Shown here: positions 13,966 to 13,993 of the stretch, piece after piece
Numbering within the stretch: the stretch's first letter is position 1
Layout of the letters: the number at the start of each line of letters is the position of its first letter
Source: an uncultured Elusimicrobium sp.
GTDB taxonomy: Bacteria > Elusimicrobiota > Elusimicrobia > Elusimicrobiales > Elusimicrobiaceae
Length of the DNA: 13,993 bases
Direction: 5' to 3'
Assembly (NCBI GenBank): GCA_946061795.1
Contig: CAMGSK010000022.1
Span: 1 to 13,993, forward strand
The notes under the pieces: generated by a model
What the model was told of the DNA's origin: nothing
What the model saw: the letters and a program-made list of their open reading frames with translations, nothing else
The model's database searches: none
Program-made: the position numbers and the translations under genes

Positions 13966-13993
13966 ATTTTTAATTCCTTTATTCTGCTGCGTT
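13958..13993 (+). CDS. 5' end of a gene, probably exported protein
   Basis: An ATG overlapping the gmhB stop region (the TAA ends at 13965) opens a frame that runs off the window: MNKFLIPLFCCV. AGAGGA at 13944-13949 precedes it. The short basic start followed by hydrophobic residues and cysteines looks like the beginning of a signal peptide or lipoprotein signal. Only 12 codons are visible, so the product cannot be named. Confidence 0.55.
   Translation, partial: MNKFLIPLFCCV

Noticed and set aside
1..13993. CRISPR arrays, tRNA/rRNA genes, insertion sequences and long direct repeats
   Set aside because: None was seen on reading both strands; genes fill almost all of the window and no gap is large enough for an array or rRNA.

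Overview
The window comes from a Gram-negative bacterium. It encodes lipid A enzymes (LpxK, an LpxL-type acyltransferase), an LPS heptose enzyme (GmhB) and a surface-polysaccharide nucleotide-sugar enzyme (RfbA/RmlA). A ferredoxin/FrhB-type iron-sulfur protein suggests an anaerobic, perhaps gut, lifestyle. The DNA is moderately GC-rich, with tightly packed genes, frequent ATGA overlaps and very short intergenic gaps. I cannot fix the phylum from sequence alone; an Elusimicrobiota-like gut anaerobe is a guess only.

Region 1 (1-4071, + strand) is the end of a surface-polysaccharide locus: the tail of an unknown gene, a fused ferredoxin/FrhB/polysaccharide pyruvyl transferase protein, a left-handed beta-helix acyltransferase, and glucose-1-phosphate thymidylyltransferase. 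The genes are 1-19 bp apart, consistent with one operon.

Region 2 (4126-4977, - strand) is a membrane-anchored alpha/beta hydrolase whose nucleophile elbow carries Cys instead of Ser. It diverges from region 3 across a 38-bp AT-rich gap with a -10-like box facing each way.

Region 3 (5016-11225, + strand) is the most notable part. It contains recognisable counterparts of all four Escherichia coli ynbABCD genes: YnbA (CDP-alcohol phosphatidyltransferase), YnbC (alpha/beta hydrolase fused to a SAM methyltransferase), YnbD (PAP2 fused to dual-specificity phosphatase) and YnbB (CDP-diacylglycerol synthase). The order is A-C-D-x-y-B, with a small unknown membrane protein (x) and an LplT/Aas-type MFS transporter (y) inserted. 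Together they look like a self-contained phospholipid branch: activation of phosphatidate to CDP-DAG, head-group transfer, dephosphorylation, a remodelling hydrolase/methyltransferase, and a possible lysolipid flippase. The product lipid is unknown. The small gene x has its own near-consensus promoter, a strong Shine-Dalgarno and a strong terminator; the terminator's U-tract runs directly into the start codon of the transporter.

Region 4 (11264-13993) holds lpxK on the - strand, ending at a bidirectional terminator shared with ynbB. Divergent from it is an lpxL-gmhB-(exported protein, cut by the window edge) operon. The lpxL-type gene starts 5 nt after an extended -10 box with an in-frame stop just upstream, which suggests a leaderless mRNA.

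No tRNA, rRNA, CRISPR array, insertion sequence, attachment site or origin was seen. No gap between genes exceeds about 100 bp.
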